Below, in pieces: positions 40,370 to 50,903 of a stretch of DNA of 64,000 nt. Both the position numbers and the translations under genes were made by a program. The DNA lies in NCBI RefSeq assembly GCF_001690685.1, contig NZ_LZGL01000009.1, positions 62,001-126,000 of the forward strand, given 5' to 3'. This stretch comes from Gilliamella sp. wkB112 (lineage in GTDB: Bacteria > Pseudomonadota > Gammaproteobacteria > Enterobacterales > Orbaceae). The notes below the pieces were generated by a model that saw nothing but the letters and a program-made list of their open reading frames with translations, made no database searches and had not been told where the DNA came from. Each line of letters begins with the position of its first letter. Within the stretch, counting starts at the first letter, position 1.

Positions 40370-41530
40370 ATGTATATGGAGTTTGACAATATCACTCCTC
40401 AATTAGCTCAATACATAGTCGCAAGGACAATGAAAATTATCGACTGCAATGTTAATGTAATGAACAGTCGCGGGGAAATTATAGGTAGCGGAGATCTAGA
40501 ACGTATTGGCGAATTACACGAAGGTGCAATGTTAGCTATTTCGCAAAAAAGAGTAGTTACAATTGATAATCCTACAGCTAAAAAATTAAAAGGTGTTAAA
40601 CCGGGTGTTAATTTTCCTCTTAAACTAAATGAAAAAATTGTCGGTGTGATTGGTGTTACTGGTGACCCTCAAAAAATCATTCAGTTCGCTAAATTGGTTT
40701 GCATGTCGGCTGAAATGATGATGGAACAAGCACAATTACTAAAGCAATTATCCCAAGATAATCGTTTAAAAGAAGAATTTATTTTATCCATTATTCAATC
40801 AGATAATAAAGTAGCAAATTTATCTGAATGGAGCAGAAAACTAAATATAGACTTATCCTTACCTAGAGTGGCAGTGACAATTGAAATAGACAACGGTCAG
40901 CTTGGTATACAGACGGCAATGAGTCAACTTCAAAATCTACAAAATGAATTACAAATCATAACAAAAAGCAAGCTAGTAGCAATAAAATCATTAACTGAAA
41001 TTGTCATGTTAATTCCTGCACTAAATAAATTTAACCGTTGGGATTTAATGGAGCATAAAGATAATTTAGAAAAACTAGTTACACATATTAAAAACTCAAG
41101 CCAATTTGCAGTAAAAATATCATTAGGTAACTATTTTTATCAAGGGATAGATAGAATTGCAAGATCTTATCAAACCGCTAAAACCGTAATGGCTGTGGGG
41201 AAACAACGAATGCCTCAGTGTCGAAATTATTATTACCAAGAATTAATTCTTCCGGTATTATTAGAGAGTTTAAATAGAGATTGGCAAGCTGATGAATTAT
41301 TATCGCCATTAAAAAAATTAAAATTATCTGATCATAGTGGTATTTTACGAAAAACATTATTAACTTGGTTTAATCATAATTTACACAATAACAATACTGC
41401 AAATTCTCTATTTATACATCGAAATACTTTAGAATATCGTTTAAATAGAATTTCTAAATTAGCTGGATTAAATCTATCAAATTTTGATGATCGTGTATTA
41501 CTATACATTGCTTTGCAGTTGGATAAATAA
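40370..41530 (+). CDS. cdaR: CdaR family sugar-diacid regulator
   Basis: CdaR senses sugar diacids or glycerate and activates the genes for their use. The 386 residues hold the N-terminal diacid-recognition domain (QLAQYIVARTMKIIDCNVNV, GVNFPLKLNEKIVGVIGVTG) and a C-terminal PucR-type helix-turn-helix (TANSLFIHRNTLEYRLNRIS). E. coli CdaR has 385 residues. Its position after the permease and kinase matches an arrangement seen in Haemophilus and others. A second ATG two codons in is equally possible. Confidence 0.92.
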   Translation: MYMEFDNITPQLAQYIVARTMKIIDCNVNVMNSRGEIIGSGDLERIGELHEGAMLAISQKRVVTIDNPTAKKLKGVKPGVNFPLKLNEKIVGVIGVTGDPQKIIQFAKLVCMSAEMMMEQAQLLKQLSQDNRLKEEFILSIIQSDNKVANLSEWSRKLNIDLSLPRVAVTIEIDNGQLGIQTAMSQLQNLQNELQIITKSKLVAIKSLTEIVMLIPALNKFNRWDLMEHKDNLEKLVTHIKNSSQFAVKISLGNYFYQGIDRIARSYQTAKTVMAVGKQRMPQCRNYYYQELILPVLLESLNRDWQADELLSPLKKLKLSDHSGILRKTLLTWFNHNLHNNNTANSLFIHRNTLEYRLNRISKLAGLNLSNFDDRVLLYIALQLDK

Positions 41531-41680
41531 ATCCTAGTCTATTTAACCAATCATTACTTTTAACAAATCTAATACTGAAAAATTTAAACGACTAATTAAG
41601 TAACCCTAAAAAATATCTTTTTATAGATTAAAAAGAAATTAATAGTTACAAAAAATTAAAGCGATTTCAAAATAAAAGTA

Positions 41681-41950
41681 TTACTCTTTATTATTAATTA
41701 ATGATAGATACTCTTGCCATCGATATTCTCTAATTGGCATTGGTTTAGTATCTTTAAAATATAAAACTAATGCTGATTTAATACCATTCCATTTATCCAC
41801 AAATTCATATCTAACTAGCAAACCATCTTTGATTAACTTTTTTGCTTTGGCATGATAATTAAAATAGCTCATATTTAGTTTAATTGTGTAGGTCTTGATG
41901 AGAGATTTGAATTGATGATAATTTGTACCATGTTTAATATCAGTAATCAA
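41681..41950 (-). CDS. Small protein of unknown function
   Basis: 89 residues from a TTG at 41950. The stretch FNYHAKAKKLIKDGLLVRYE and the closing KPMPIREYRWQEYLSLI look like a conserved small protein, but I cannot name it. Translation may start at the internal ATG at 41872. Neither start has a good ribosome site. Confidence 0.5.
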   Translation of the reverse strand: MITDIKHGTNYHQFKSLIKTYTIKLNMSYFNYHAKAKKLIKDGLLVRYEFVDKWNGIKSALVLYFKDTKPMPIREYRWQEYLSLINNKE

Positions 41951-41990
41951 GTTATCATCAACTTAATGGTAGTACTAAAATTTACTTGAT

Positions 41991-42782
41991 TTAATTACTA
42001 TTAAGCATATGTACCGAACCATCACCCCACGTTCCAATATAAAATTGATTATTATGTAACGCTAATGCAACTGCACCGGATAATGACGTCGCAATAGTTT
42101 CAACTTTATTGGTTTTGATATTTATTTTACGTACCATATCAGCCCCATTATCTATTACTGCAACAGTATCAGGAGATGTAGTAACAATACCAACGCCTGG
42201 GCGAACAAAATCTTTACCGATTTCAATTTGTTGTCCATTTGGTTTAATCAAAGTTAAACGACCACTATATTGTGAGACCACTAAACTATTATCAGGAAGT
42301 TGTGTCACACCTACAGGTGTTGATAATCCCTTGGCGATTATCTGTTTATTACCATTGTTTAAATCAAGACTAACAATCTCACCTGTAGAGCGATTAGTAA
42401 TCAATAAGTGTCCATCATTAGAAAAGGCAATGCCTGTTGGTGTATGGTAACCTTCTGAAATTTTTTGGGCTTTACCATTTGTTTCTATTTTTAAAATATA
42501 GTCATCACCATATGAAGAAACATAAATATTATCCTTATTATCAATCACAATTCCTGCTGGTGATGAAATATTGCTATAAATAGTTTCCTTCTGGTTATTG
42601 TTCTTAATTTTAGTGATCGAATTTCCTGACCAATTGGTCACATACATGGCACCTGAACTATCAAAGGCAATACCCGTTGGTGCACTAAACGATGAACTAA
42701 CAGTTTTCATCTCTGCCATACTCCCCTTTCCATATAAAGCAAAAATAAATAATGTAATTACGTATAAACAATATTTTTTCAT
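41991..42782 (-). CDS. Exported beta-propeller protein (NHL/Vgb-like)
   Basis: 263 residues from the ATG at 42782, which has a GGAGAAAAAG ribosome site. A Sec signal peptide (KKYCLYVITLFIFALYG) leads into repeats of about 40 residues, each with a 'P.GIAFDSSG.MYVTN'-like core. This is the pattern of NHL or SMP-30/virginiamycin-lyase-like six-bladed propellers. No catalytic set is evident, and the ligand is unknown. It is probably periplasmic. Confidence 0.75.
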   Translation of the reverse strand: MKKYCLYVITLFIFALYGKGSMAEMKTVSSSFSAPTGIAFDSSGAMYVTNWSGNSITKIKNNNQKETIYSNISSPAGIVIDNKDNIYVSSYGDDYILKIETNGKAQKISEGYHTPTGIAFSNDGHLLITNRSTGEIVSLDLNNGNKQIIAKGLSTPVGVTQLPDNSLVVSQYSGRLTLIKPNGQQIEIGKDFVRPGVGIVTTSPDTVAVIDNGADMVRKINIKTNKVETIATSLSGAVALALHNNQFYIGTWGDGSVHMLNSN

Positions 42783-43044
42783 AATACTTTTTCTCCACAA
42801 CAAGTTATAAATCCTATTAACTGTTAAAAATCAAAATAAATTAACTGACACATGAGTGATATGGCTTTTTTGGTTTAAATTAAGCAAACAACAAAATTAT
42901 TGTTGTATTCAGCAATAACACTAAGCTTAAATATCAAATTATAGAAATATCTATTTTGTGATATGAAATAAATATCAGAAGGTAAGGAAAGGAATTAAGA
43001 AATTTTTTCTATATAATCAATATATTATTTATTAAAAACAATAG

Positions 43045-43968
43045 CTATTTTTCTAAAGTAAAACATTTACCCTTAAAATAATCAATTATAGCCTCACTCA
43101 AAGGAGTTTTATGCAAATCACGACGCCAAATAAGATAGATGTCGATTTTGAGTTTTTCACTTTGTTTATTAATTAATGGTTTATACACAACACCATCTAA
43201 TTTTGCTTGTACCATAGATTGTGGTAGAAGCATCATAGCTTTGCCTAATGATACTTCAAGTAACATAGATAAATTATCAGGAAGTTCTGGCCGACGAGCT
43301 ACAGGGCGGTTAAGAGTTTTAAAAACTTGTTCACATTGTTCATAAAAACTCGGGTTTGAATGTTGTTTAAACCAAAAAAGAGGTAGATCTAACATCTCAT
43401 TGAGATCAATTTGATTGCATTTACTACTACGATGACTATCAGGTAACACCAGCATCATAGGCTCTCGATAAATCAACAAGGAATTTTCATGTTCATTTCG
43501 TGACTGATAATCAGATACAAAGGCAAAATCAATATGCCTTTTTTGCAATTCAAATTGCAACTCTTTCGATGTGTAATTATGCTTATAGATCTCAATCACA
43601 TCTGCAAACTCTGTAAAAAATTCTTTAAAATAATCAATAAAGTCAAAACTTAATGTTTTTGTCGTCCCTAAAGTTATCTTATTACCATTATTTGATTTGA
43701 TTGATTTAGTAACTGAGCATAGTTCTTTTAATATTTGAGTAACCTTTGATTTAAACTCTTCACCTTCTTTAGTTAAAACAACTTGGTGGGAATTTCTCAA
43801 AAAAAGACTCACTTCTAGTTTTTCTTCTAATTCCTTGATTTGAATTGAAAGTGGCGGTTGGCTAACATTTAACTTATTAGCTGCTCCCCTAAAACTATGT
43901 TCCTCACAAACAGCAATAAAATATTGTAATTGCTTAATACTTGGTAACTTTTTACTGTAAATGTCCAT
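43045..43968 (-). CDS. LysR-family transcription regulator
   Basis: 307 residues. The N-terminal winged helix-turn-helix reads QYFIAVCEEHSFRGAANKLN and VSQPPLSIQIKELEEKL, and a substrate-binding domain follows. Its target is not obvious. The genes on either side (a beta-propeller and an acyltransferase) are not typical LysR partners. Confidence 0.88.
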   Translation of the reverse strand: MDIYSKKLPSIKQLQYFIAVCEEHSFRGAANKLNVSQPPLSIQIKELEEKLEVSLFLRNSHQVVLTKEGEEFKSKVTQILKELCSVTKSIKSNNGNKITLGTTKTLSFDFIDYFKEFFTEFADVIEIYKHNYTSKELQFELQKRHIDFAFVSDYQSRNEHENSLLIYREPMMLVLPDSHRSSKCNQIDLNEMLDLPLFWFKQHSNPSFYEQCEQVFKTLNRPVARRPELPDNLSMLLEVSLGKAMMLLPQSMVQAKLDGVVYKPLINKQSEKLKIDIYLIWRRDLHKTPLSEAIIDYFKGKCFTLEK

Positions 43969-44250
43969 AAATTCTCAGTTTTATATTTAAATCACTATTT
44001 TTATATTTATTAGATCTATTTTGTTATTAAATAAATAACTTAAGTAATATTAGTAAATATTTAGATTGAATCAATAGAAATTATTATATTTTATCAAAAT
44101 ATATTCTGAAACAATAAACCGATAAAATAATAGAACTATAATTTAAGAAACCATTTTAATTTTCCAATTTCTAATTTTTATTGACTTATTAATAGGTTAT
44201 ATTTATCATTAGAATAATAATTTTATAAATTAAAAGAATACAATATTCTT

Positions 44251-45282
44251 ATGGAAGACAATAGAATTTATTACCTTGACCACATCAGAGTTATTGCAAT
44301 TTTTTTTGTTGTTTTTACTCACTGTCATGAAAATATCCCTCTAGATAATTTATTAGTAAAAAGTTTTTTTTACTCGGTCGATCGAATGGCTGTTCCTCTT
44401 TTTTTCATGATTTCTGGAGGGTTACTATTATCAAGAGACTATACGAATAGTATTGGAAAATTTTACAGCCTGAAAACTTTTCGTTTTGTTATAACAATAA
44501 TATTATTTGCTGTTTTAACTAATATCATCAGTGAATTCATAACGACAGATCATTCATTTGCATCAATAATAAAAACTTCTGTTAAATATCATAATGGCAT
44601 ATATCCAACAAATTATGGCTCTGCTATTCATTTATGGTTTATGTATCCAATTATATTATTATATTTAGTTACACCATTTGTTAGTAATTTAGTAAGAAAC
44701 ACATCAACAAAAGGTATTGTATTCTTAATTCTGATTGGATTTCTATTAAATCAAGGAAATTTTTTTATTAAATCATTATTTCCTGAAATGTTTATCTTTA
44801 ACTTAATGGGTAACGATTTTACAGGACCGTATCTAAGTTATTTTTTATTTGGATATATAGCAATTAATCGATTAAATCGTAATTATGGAAATCAATATCT
44901 ACTTTTTTTATTAATAAGCATAACAATCATAGTTGAGATTTATTTAGATAAATATCAAAACAACTTTATTGAAGAAAACCATTGGTATTCAACATCATTA
45001 TATATAGCTATCTCTAGTTGTTTATTTTTCCTTTTTCTTAAAAATATTAGTTTATTGAATAAAAAAAGACCATTTATAATAATATTGAGTAATTGTGTTT
45101 TTGGTGTATATCTAATTCATGTGTGTTGGATTTATATAATAATGGGTATATTAACTAAATTTAAATTATTAGAAGTACAAAACTACATGCTTTTATTCAT
45201 TTATTTTATTTTTACACTACCAGCAAGCTTTATTTCAATTTATTTTCTTAAAAAAGTGAAATTTTTAAAATACATTTTTTAA
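44251..45282 (+). CDS. Membrane acyltransferase (Acyl_transf_3 / WecH-like)
   Basis: 343 residues with about ten membrane helices. The N-terminal YLDHIRVIAIFFVVFTHCHE carries the HxxR-type region and catalytic histidine of the acyltransferase-3 family. PLFFMISGGLLLSRD is another signature. Such proteins O-acetylate surface sugars. With only 28-30 percent GC-looking codons and a weak ribosome site, it may be acquired. A hexapeptide acetyltransferase follows. Confidence 0.78.
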   Translation: MEDNRIYYLDHIRVIAIFFVVFTHCHENIPLDNLLVKSFFYSVDRMAVPLFFMISGGLLLSRDYTNSIGKFYSLKTFRFVITIILFAVLTNIISEFITTDHSFASIIKTSVKYHNGIYPTNYGSAIHLWFMYPIILLYLVTPFVSNLVRNTSTKGIVFLILIGFLLNQGNFFIKSLFPEMFIFNLMGNDFTGPYLSYFLFGYIAINRLNRNYGNQYLLFLLISITIIVEIYLDKYQNNFIEENHWYSTSLYIAISSCLFFLFLKNISLLNKKRPFIIILSNCVFGVYLIHVCWIYIIMGILTKFKLLEVQNYMLLFIYFIFTLPASFISIYFLKKVKFLKYIF

Positions 45283-45575
45283 TATAATACGTTTACTACA
45301 TTTGATGAAATTTTTATCGACTATAATAAGGTCATCATATTATTTTATATAATTCTTAAAAGTTATTTTTTGAAATTTTCCAATTGGTCAATTTATTACT
45401 AGATGCAAATGATAAAACACTTATAATAGTGAATTAAAAAAACAACTAGTATCTATATATAGTTGATTATAATAATTTGAATGATGCATCAAATATTATA
45501 AACCGAAGATCGGTAGTGTTTAGTTGATATATAAAATATGTTATAATAATCTCTTATACATGGAATATTTTTTTA

Positions 45576-46286
45576 ATGGATTTAAACATGGGAATTCGAT
45601 ATTGGATCTATAAAAAAACGGGCTTAAAACTACGTAAAAATTTAGGTTATAGCATTCAAAAAACGCCTTCTTCATCAAGTATAAATGACGTTCCTCCTGC
45701 GACAATTATTGTTGATAATCATTTAGACAATGATCATCAATCCGCATATATTTCTCCAAAATCAATGGTTTGTCCACAGGTGGTTATTGATAATGATTGC
45801 ACAGTTGATGACCATTCATACATTATTAGTGGATTAGTTAAGAATACAAAAATTGGTAAATATTGTTCAATTGCAACAAATGTCACTATCGGCGCGGATA
45901 GACATCCCACCGACTGGCTTTCAACACATCCTTTTCAATATAATGATACTGATAATTTTAAACCTTTAAAAATCACGACTATCGGTAATGATGTCTGGAT
46001 AGGAGCTAATGTAGTTATTATCACTGGAGTAAGTATCGGAGATGGAGCAATTATTGGTGCTTCATCTGTTGTAACTAGAGATATCCCTCCGTATGCTATA
46101 GTTGCAGGTATTCCAGCAAAAATTATACGCTATAGATTTAATGAGAATATCATAAATAAGTTGTTGAAGTTAAAATGGTGGGATTCGGAATACCATTTCC
46201 ATCATAAAAATGAGATTGATTTTAGTAATATTGAAAAAGCAGTTGAACAAATTGAAATGTTAAAAAATAAAGATAAAGTGGTGTGA
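45576..46286 (+). CDS. CatB-related O-acetyltransferase (left-handed beta-helix)
   Basis: 236 residues with hexapeptide repeats (IGKYCSIATNVTIGADRHP, TIGNDVWIGANVVIITGVSI, GDGAIIGASSVVTRDIPPYA). The end AGIPAKIIRYRF is typical of CatB/xenobiotic-type acetyltransferases and their sugar-modifying relatives. The trimer would acetylate a sugar or similar acceptor with acetyl-CoA. A start at 45588 is also possible. It sits about 290 bases behind the acyltransferase gene. Confidence 0.85.
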   Translation: MDLNMGIRYWIYKKTGLKLRKNLGYSIQKTPSSSSINDVPPATIIVDNHLDNDHQSAYISPKSMVCPQVVIDNDCTVDDHSYIISGLVKNTKIGKYCSIATNVTIGADRHPTDWLSTHPFQYNDTDNFKPLKITTIGNDVWIGANVVIITGVSIGDGAIIGASSVVTRDIPPYAIVAGIPAKIIRYRFNENIINKLLKLKWWDSEYHFHHKNEIDFSNIEKAVEQIEMLKNKDKVV

Positions 46287-46296
46287 TTACCGCTTT
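46275..46296 (+). terminator. Hairpin at the end of the acetyltransferase gene
   Basis: AAAGTGGT and ACCGCTTT pair (one G-U), overlapping the stop codon, followed by a short AT-rich tail. Confidence 0.45.
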
Positions 46297-46706
46297 ATTC
46301 GGATTTTGAAAAAAACACTTACATTAATTAATTCTAATGGGCTTTAGCATTCAAGTAATTAATTAACTTCCTCACATTATAATTAATCGTTGCTTGTATA
46401 TTATTTTTTATAATATTTATCCATATTTTATGTGATATAGTTTTTTTACCCTTCTATACCATCCTATGAGTAGTTAATAAAAGTTATCCTCTATTCTGTT
46501 GTTATTTACCCATATGGTTTGTAGTAAAAAAACATCTAACTAGCTACATTCAGATATGAAATATATGTTTTTTGTTCAATCATTAATGATGTTTATGTTT
46601 ATTATTATCACATAACGGTTTATTAAAAATGATGATGCTATAGGTATGTCTGATTAATAACAAAAATATGACTAATCAGCTTCATTATTTGTATCGTCTA
46701 TGTGAA
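46287..46706. other. 420-bp intergenic region before tRNA-Cys
   Basis: AT-rich, without an open frame, RNA signature or repeat that I recognise. Confidence 0.5.
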
Positions 46707-46780
46707 TGGAGGCGCGTCCCGGAGTCGAACCGAGGTAGGCGGATTTGCAATCCGCAGCATGGCCACTCTGCCAACGCGCC
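46707..46780 (-). tRNA. tRNA-Cys (GCA anticodon)
   Basis: A 74-base cloverleaf begins GGCGCGTTGGCAGAGTGG and ends in an encoded CCA. The anticodon is GCA, within CTGCGGATTGCAAATCCG. It stands alone. Confidence 0.95.
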
Positions 46781-47024
46781 GTAGTGGACTATGTGAATAG
46801 GTTGCAAATAGTAGCATTGGCTTGTTTAGACGTCAAGGTTAAATAGACTATAATTACAGCAATCATTTAGTTTTTATATAAATAATTTTTAATCGATCCA
46901 TATAAAAGGTAAAATATTAGCAATACTCTAAATGAATTAGAAAATCACCTTAAATTAAACAGTTCAAAAACCTTTATTGAAGTTGAGTAACTTTAATTAT
47001 AAATTCTATATAAAACTACAAAAA

Positions 47025-50000
47025 TTAACTAACTGATATTAATTCTAATAAAGCTTGAACTGGATGTTTTAGTGTAAGTTTGTCAAATCGTTTTACTTGA
47101 CTGCGACAGGAATACCCAGTAGTTAAACAACGTTCATTAGGATATTTAGCTAAAGCTTTTTGCCATGAGAATTGGAAAAGTTGTTTTGAGGCTTGGAGAT
47201 TTTTAACTTCATGCCCATATGTTCCCGCCATACCACAACAACCAACACTGATGGAGTGTAGTTCCGCACCAAATTGTTTAAAAATTTGTTGCCATTGTTG
47301 ATTACTTGCAGGTAATTGCGTGCTTTCACTGCAATGCCCTAGTAAATACCATTTTTCAACATTAGTTTGTTTTACTTGAAAAGTATTAACGACCTTATCG
47401 GCAACATTATTCAACCACTCATGAGAAAGTAAAACCTGAAAATTACCTAACTTTTCCTGTAATATTAGTTTATATTCATCGCGATAACACAACACTAAAG
47501 CCGGATCAACACCAACCATGGGAATACCTAATTGCGCAATTTGTGCTAAAACATCAGAAGAAGTTTGTGCTGTTTTAGAAAACTGTTTTAAAAATCCTTT
47601 TATATGTTGAGGCTTACCATTAGGAACAAATGGTAACAAGACAGGTTTGAAACCTAATTTTTCTGCCAAACAAATAAAATCAAATACCACATTGGCATCG
47701 TAATAACTGGTAAACGGATCTTGTACTACTAATATATAATTTGCCTTTTCTACATTTGATAATTGTTGTAGTTGTTTAAGTTTTATGTTAGCTGTGCTAT
47801 GCCCTACTAATTGCTTTTTAAGTGTTGGCGTTGAAAGTAATGGCAAATTAGTCATACCAACAATTTTATTAGTCAGATATTCAGTTATAGACATTTTCAT
47901 AAAAAAATTAAAAAACCGTGGAACTTTAGCCATTAGCGGTAGATAAGATTCAATATTCCCTACCAAATAATCACGTACTGGTCGCAAATAACGAGTATGA
48001 TAAAGTTGTAAAAACCGAGCTTTAAAATCAGGAACGTCAATTTTAATTGGACATTGAGTTGCACACGCTTTACAGGATAAACAATGATCCATCGATTGTT
48101 TTACTTCGTGGGAGAAATCATATTTTCCACGCTTAGCTTGCCAAGAGTTATAAATCTTTTTCACAAAACCAACTAATGTACTGTGTTTTTTGGGATTGAG
48201 AGTATTAAGTTCTGATGAAGTCATTCCTGATTGGCTCATTAAACGAAGCCATTCTCGTACTAATGCGGCACGTCCTTTTGGAGAATAAACACGATTTCTG
48301 GATAATTTCATCGAAGGACACATTGGGCTATTTACATCAAAATTAAAACACAAACCATTACCATTGCATTCACTAGCACCATGAAAAACCGTTTTTATAC
48401 TAACCGGAATTTGCCGATCATAAAAACCGCGAGTCGTTGAATCAACAGATAACATTGGTTCTTCAACATTTAATGAATTACAAATTTTCCCTGGATTTAA
48501 ACGATTTTTAGGATCAAATGCTGTTTTAATTATTCTAAGCCCACGATACAAGTCTTCACCAAAAAAAGCCGTGCTATATTCACTACGAAAACCTTTTCCA
48601 TGTTCGCCCCATAATAATCCACCATATTTAGCAGTTAATGCTACCACTTGATCAGAGATCTGTTTCATCAATTTTTCTTGTTCAGGATCACACATATCTA
48701 AAGCAGGACGAACATGAAGAACACCGGAATCAACGTGTCCAAACATACCATAAGTTAAATGATGACTATCCAGTAAAGCCCGAAATTCAGTAATATAAGC
48801 AGATAAATGTTGCGGTGGTACACAAGTGTCTTCAACAAAAGGAATTGGTTTACGAACTCCTTTAGCATTACCTAATAAACCAACCGCTTTTTTACGCATA
48901 GCATAGATTTTTTCTATTTCGGCAAGTTCAACGCAGGTTTGATAACCAATTATACCAAGTGTATGATTCACCATAAGATTATCGAGTTGATGACAAAGCT
49001 TATCCATTTTACCTTTTGTTAGTTCATAGTCATCACCAGCAAACTCAACTATATTAATACCTTGCATATCGTAACCCGCAACATCAGTGATCAAATTTTT
49101 AATCGATTGCCAAATAATATCTTCTTTAGCCAACCCTAATACTTTCGAATCAACAGTTTCAACGGATAAAGCATCTGCCTGTACTAAAAATGGTGCATTG
49201 TTTAATGCTGATTGAAAAGAATCATATTTGATATTGATAAGTAAACGATACTTAGGTAATGAAATAATATTCAATTTAGCTTCGGTTACAAAAGCTAATG
49301 ATCCTTCACTCCCGGTAATAATCCGAGTCAAATCAAACTCAGTTAAATTATCATTAAAAACATGTTTAAGATCATAACCAGTTAAAAAACGATTTAGTTT
49401 TGGAAATTTATCTAATATTAACTGCCGATGCTCTTTACAATAATCATATACAGTGTGGTAAATCGGTGAGGAAATAACTAATTGTTGTACTTCTTGCTCT
49501 GTTTTTTTCCCTGTTTCTAGTATGTCTCCATTTATTAAAACAGCCTTTACCCCTAAAACATGATTAGAAGTCTTACCATATACCATTGATCCTTGCCCTG
49601 AAGCATCGGTATTAATCATTCCACCAATAGTTGCCCGGTTACTAGTTGATAATTCCGGCGCAAAAAAATAGTCATGTGGTTTTAAGTATTGATTGAGCTG
49701 ATCTTTAACCACACCAGCTTCGACTTTAACCCAACCTTCCGTTAAATTTATCTCTAATATTTTATTCATATGGCGGGACATATCTACAATAATTCCGTCA
49801 TTAAGTGATTGCCCATTAGTTCCAGTACCACCACCTCTTGGCGTAAATTTTATCGTTTGAAATTCATGTTTCTGAGCCACCAGAGTGATCAATCTAACAT
49901 CATCAGTAGAACGAGGGAATAAGATAGCTTGCGGTAAAAGCTGATAAATACTATTGTCGGTTGCCATTGTTAACCGAGAAGCATAACTACTATCTATGTC

Positions 50001-50087
50001 ACCAGTAAAACCAGATTCTTTCAGTATTTTCAGATAATTTAATGTAACCTCATTGATTTGAGGTGATATTGAAAGTTTAGGGATCAT
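47025..50087 (-). CDS. ydiJ: YdiJ-type FAD/Fe-S dehydrogenase (D-2-hydroxyglutarate)
   Basis: 1020 residues, as in E. coli YdiJ (1018), a D-2-hydroxyglutarate dehydrogenase family member. The N-terminal FAD-binding domain has FTPRGGGTGTNGQSLNDG and the middle the GlcD-type C-terminal FAD-oxidase domain (GHVDSGVLHVRPALDM). A ferredoxin-like motif CLSCKACATQCPIKID follows. Last come the CCG-type cysteine domains (GHCSESTQ, GCCGMAGTYGHE). It probably oxidises a D-2-hydroxy acid and passes electrons to the quinone pool or another acceptor. Confidence 0.92.
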   Translation of the reverse strand: MIPKLSISPQINEVTLNYLKILKESGFTGDIDSSYASRLTMATDNSIYQLLPQAILFPRSTDDVRLITLVAQKHEFQTIKFTPRGGGTGTNGQSLNDGIIVDMSRHMNKILEINLTEGWVKVEAGVVKDQLNQYLKPHDYFFAPELSTSNRATIGGMINTDASGQGSMVYGKTSNHVLGVKAVLINGDILETGKKTEQEVQQLVISSPIYHTVYDYCKEHRQLILDKFPKLNRFLTGYDLKHVFNDNLTEFDLTRIITGSEGSLAFVTEAKLNIISLPKYRLLINIKYDSFQSALNNAPFLVQADALSVETVDSKVLGLAKEDIIWQSIKNLITDVAGYDMQGINIVEFAGDDYELTKGKMDKLCHQLDNLMVNHTLGIIGYQTCVELAEIEKIYAMRKKAVGLLGNAKGVRKPIPFVEDTCVPPQHLSAYITEFRALLDSHHLTYGMFGHVDSGVLHVRPALDMCDPEQEKLMKQISDQVVALTAKYGGLLWGEHGKGFRSEYSTAFFGEDLYRGLRIIKTAFDPKNRLNPGKICNSLNVEEPMLSVDSTTRGFYDRQIPVSIKTVFHGASECNGNGLCFNFDVNSPMCPSMKLSRNRVYSPKGRAALVREWLRLMSQSGMTSSELNTLNPKKHSTLVGFVKKIYNSWQAKRGKYDFSHEVKQSMDHCLSCKACATQCPIKIDVPDFKARFLQLYHTRYLRPVRDYLVGNIESYLPLMAKVPRFFNFFMKMSITEYLTNKIVGMTNLPLLSTPTLKKQLVGHSTANIKLKQLQQLSNVEKANYILVVQDPFTSYYDANVVFDFICLAEKLGFKPVLLPFVPNGKPQHIKGFLKQFSKTAQTSSDVLAQIAQLGIPMVGVDPALVLCYRDEYKLILQEKLGNFQVLLSHEWLNNVADKVVNTFQVKQTNVEKWYLLGHCSESTQLPASNQQWQQIFKQFGAELHSISVGCCGMAGTYGHEVKNLQASKQLFQFSWQKALAKYPNERCLTTGYSCRSQVKRFDKLTLKHPVQALLELISVS

Positions 50088-50178
50088 AATAAAATTTTGA
50101 AAAAGAATTTTTTAAATAAGTTTAATCTAAGCCATTAATGCCGTCAAAATAAGTTATGTTATGAATATTATTAAATTA

Positions 50179-50886
50179 CTATTTAAAATTTACTAAAATA
50201 TCTTGCCAACTTTGTTCTAACTTAGCATTAATAATTATTGGATTACTGGTAATAGGATGAGTAACTTTAAGGGAACTTGCATGCAACATAAGCCGCTTAA
50301 TACCAAAATACTTAGCAAATGCTCGATTCTGATGCAAATCTCCATGTTTGCTATCACCAATAATAGGATGAAAAATATGCTTCATATGGCGACGTAATTG
50401 ATGTTTACGTCCGGTTTGAGGTTTTAATTCTACTAGGCTATATCTGGCGGTTGCAAATTTACCTACTTTGATAGGGACTTCGATTTTACTTAATCCCCGA
50501 TAAAATGATACCGCTTCTTGAGCAGATTTATTTTTATTAGCAAATTTATCGGCAATTTTATCTAACTCTTCCACTAATGGATAATCGATTATCGCTTCGC
50601 CATCAACATAGCCACGGACTATTGCATGATAAGTTTTTTCAATCTGTTTAGACGCAAATTGAGTAGACAACAAACGGGCTATTTCACTAGAAAGAGCAAA
50701 TAATAAAACTCCTGAAGTAGGACGGTCGAGACGATGCACAGGGAATACATGTTGCCCAATTTGATCTCGTAAAGTTTGCATAACAACTATGCTTTCATTT
50801 TTATCTAACCAACTGCGATGAACTAACCAACCAGCCGGTTTATTCATTGCAATTAAGTCATTATCTTGATAAAGAATTTCAAACAC
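50179..50886 (-). CDS. truC: tRNA pseudouridine(65) synthase
   Basis: TruC converts U65 of certain tRNAs to pseudouridine. The RluA-type active site PVHRLDRPTSGVLLFA has the catalytic Asp at residue 54. The N-terminus MFEILYQDNDLIAMNKPAG and the 235-residue length fit TruC rather than the larger RluA/C/D enzymes. It lies 17 bases after ybhA and is probably in an operon with it. Confidence 0.92.
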   Translation of the reverse strand: MFEILYQDNDLIAMNKPAGWLVHRSWLDKNESIVVMQTLRDQIGQHVFPVHRLDRPTSGVLLFALSSEIARLLSTQFASKQIEKTYHAIVRGYVDGEAIIDYPLVEELDKIADKFANKNKSAQEAVSFYRGLSKIEVPIKVGKFATARYSLVELKPQTGRKHQLRRHMKHIFHPIIGDSKHGDLHQNRAFAKYFGIKRLMLHASSLKVTHPITSNPIIINAKLEQSWQDILVNFK

Positions 50887-50903
50887 AATTTTGCTTAAAT
50901 AAA

